NCBI GenBank assembly: GCA_041738505.1
Contig: JBGSPQ010000003.1
Span: forward strand, 1 to 6,852
Source of the DNA: JBGSPQ01 sp041738505
Lineage (GTDB): Bacteria; Patescibacteriota; Gracilibacteria; UBA1369
Length of the DNA: 6,852 nucleotides
Direction: 5' to 3'
Shown: positions 6,026-6,852 of the stretch, in pieces
Numbering within the stretch: position 1 is the first letter of the stretch
How the letters are laid out: the number at the start of each line of letters is the position of its first letter
The notes under the pieces: model-generated
What the model saw: only the letters and a program-made list of their open reading frames with translations
Databases searched by the model: none
What the model was told of the DNA's origin: nothing
Made by a program: the position numbers and the translations under genes

Positions 6026-6656
6026 AAAATCTTTCACTTTGCTCTATTGAATCCAGCGCAATGTAGACCGATTTTTGTCTATCGCGGATTTCATCGTCAC
6101 CGCCTTTAGGTTTTTTGAATTGTCCCTGCAACTGGCCGTCAATCAGAAAAAGACAGCGTCTGTAATAATATGCCGCCAGCTCCAAATATTGCCGGTCATT
6201 AAGTTTGCCAAACAGTTCACGGCTTGCTTCCGCGTAGCAAAGGGTTTCCGCGTAGCGGGAGGGCAAAGTCATTCTTTTTAGACTGAATTTATTATTTGCC
6301 GATTCATCGCAGGCGCCGGACGAATTACCTTCGGCAATGTGTTGGTGGACGGTTCTCAAATGGGGCTCCATCAAAGCAAGATTGGTGTCCGTAAGTCTGC
6401 CAAGGGGAGGGGATTTTTTTTCCTCGGGTGCGGTATATGCGGGTGCGCGATCCGGTGAGTATTGCACCGGTGCTTGTGCCGCGACGGTATTTTCATGAGT
6501 CGGTTTTGCCGCATGCAAAGCCATCAGCCCAAAATACGAAACCATTGTTCCTACGACTATCGCGGGTATCATTTTCCCGGAATTTTGAGTCTCCCTTGCG
6601 GAACAATCTGCGGATTTCTGCTTTAACCAGTGAGGAATTGGAATATCGCTTCTCAT
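6024..6656 (-). CDS. Unknown bitopic membrane protein
   Basis: A 210-residue protein of no family I recognise. The frame is open to an ATG at 6713, but the promoter at 6679-6707 overlaps those extra codons, so the ATG at 6656 (MRSDIPIPHW) is the better start. A short polar, basic N-terminus precedes a single hydrophobic span at about 29-49 (MIPAIVVGTMVSYFGLMAL). Then come a Pro/Ala-rich linker (about 50-85) and a largely helical domain (about 88-170), including AETLCYAEASRELF and YLELAAYYYRRCLF, which hint at a TPR-like helical hairpin. The C-terminus is charged. The positive-inside rule is only weakly informative; N-in, C-out is likely. It shares its build (short cytoplasmic part, one span, Pro-rich linker, outer domain) with the 866-residue protein, but I see no sequence similarity. 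Confidence 0.8.
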   Translation of the reverse strand: MRSDIPIPHWLKQKSADCSARETQNSGKMIPAIVVGTMVSYFGLMALHAAKPTHENTVAAQAPVQYSPDRAPAYTAPEEKKSPPLGRLTDTNLALMEPHLRTVHQHIAEGNSSGACDESANNKFSLKRMTLPSRYAETLCYAEASRELFGKLNDRQYLELAAYYYRRCLFLIDGQLQGQFKKPKGGDDEIRDRQKSVYIALDSIEQSERF

Positions 6657-6678
6657 TTGCGTAGTTATTTGACAGCAT

Positions 6679-6707
6679 TTTATAGTATCAAAGTAAAAAA
6701 AAGTCAA
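6679..6707 (-). promoter_or_regulatory. Promoter of the unknown bitopic membrane protein gene
   Basis: On the minus strand TTGACT (6707-6702), 17 bp and TATAAA (6684-6679) make the strongest -35/-10 pair in the window. The ATG at 6656 lies 22 nt after the -10 box, giving a leader of about 16 nt with no Shine-Dalgarno sequence. This position argues against the in-frame ATG codons at 6713 and 6710, which lie upstream of the expected transcript start. Confidence 0.7.
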
Positions 6708-6780
6708 CATCAACGTAATGGTTCAATAGCTTGGAAACACTTGTGTAGAATAGAAGCAGGTGAAAATAACCCAAGCAAAT

Positions 6781-6852
6781 ATGTACACAACGAATCCAAA
6801 AATGCCCAAATTGAGGGCACAAGCTGTCGAAATGGTTCATCAGGGAAAGGGT
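6781..6852 (+). CDS. Transposase-like N-terminus, cut by the window edge
   Basis: Twenty-four codons are open from the ATG at 6781 to the window end. The peptide includes PKLRAQAVEMVHQGKG (9-24), which resembles the first helix of the helix-turn-helix at the start of IS481/IS3-type transposases (R-x-x-A-V-x-x-V-x-x-G pattern). The catalytic domain is outside the window, so the family is uncertain. An AGGTGA (6758-6763) lies 17 nt upstream, rather far for a ribosome binding site. If this is an insertion sequence, its left end should fall between about 6708 and 6780; no second end is visible for comparison. Confidence 0.5.
   Translation, partial: MYTTNPKMPKLRAQAVEMVHQGKG

Noticed and set aside
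6657..6713. Longer N-terminus for the unknown bitopic protein from the ATG at 6713 or 6710
   Set aside because: These codons overlap the TTGACT-17-TATAAA promoter; a transcript from it starts downstream of them.

Overview
The window looks like chromosomal DNA from a small-genome bacterium, most plausibly a candidate-phyla-radiation (Patescibacteria/Parcubacteria-type) lineage. This is an inference from several traits: two large or medium membrane-anchored proteins with no recognisable family, very short mRNA leaders without Shine-Dalgarno sequences, a tRNA gene that encodes its CCA end, and a transposase-like N-terminus at the right edge. No marker gene that would fix taxonomy is present.

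Layout, left to right. (1) Positions 55-2706 hold a sigma70-like promoter and a long plus-strand gene for an 866-residue single-pass membrane protein. It has a helical cytoplasmic N-terminal part, a Pro-rich linker, one membrane span, a Thr/Ser-rich linker, an unrecognised extracytoplasmic region with two cysteines, six tandem 15-residue acidic repeats and a basic amphipathic tail. (2) Positions 2720-2829 hold a GC-rich non-coding patch of 16-bp tandem repeats plus a perfect hairpin. It abuts a minus-strand tRNA-Ser(UGA) gene that has its own promoter. (3) Positions 3058-3318 encode a stand-alone OmpR/PhoB-type winged-helix protein with no receiver domain, preceded by nested inverted repeats. 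(4) On the minus strand lie an S41 C-terminal-processing peptidase (3323-4615) and, upstream of it, a YmdB/TIGR00282 metallophosphoesterase (4637-5434). The peptidase has its own promoter in the 21-bp gap and may be leaderless. (5) Positions 5490-5979 carry a promoter and an RDD-family membrane protein. (6) A bidirectional terminator (5994-6025) separates it from a convergent minus-strand gene for an unknown 210-residue bitopic membrane protein. The promoter of that gene shows that the longer in-frame reading overstates its N-terminus. (7) From 6781 to the edge, an open frame resembles the start of a transposase.

The S41 peptidase, the RDD protein and the two unknown bitopic proteins all act at or across the membrane. 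YmdB family members are cyclic-nucleotide phosphodiesterases linked in other bacteria to biofilm or motility switching, and the winged-helix protein is a plausible local regulator. No operon ties all of these together; most genes have their own promoter. The least explained element is the 866-residue repeat protein, followed by the stand-alone winged-helix gene and the GC-rich repeat patch.
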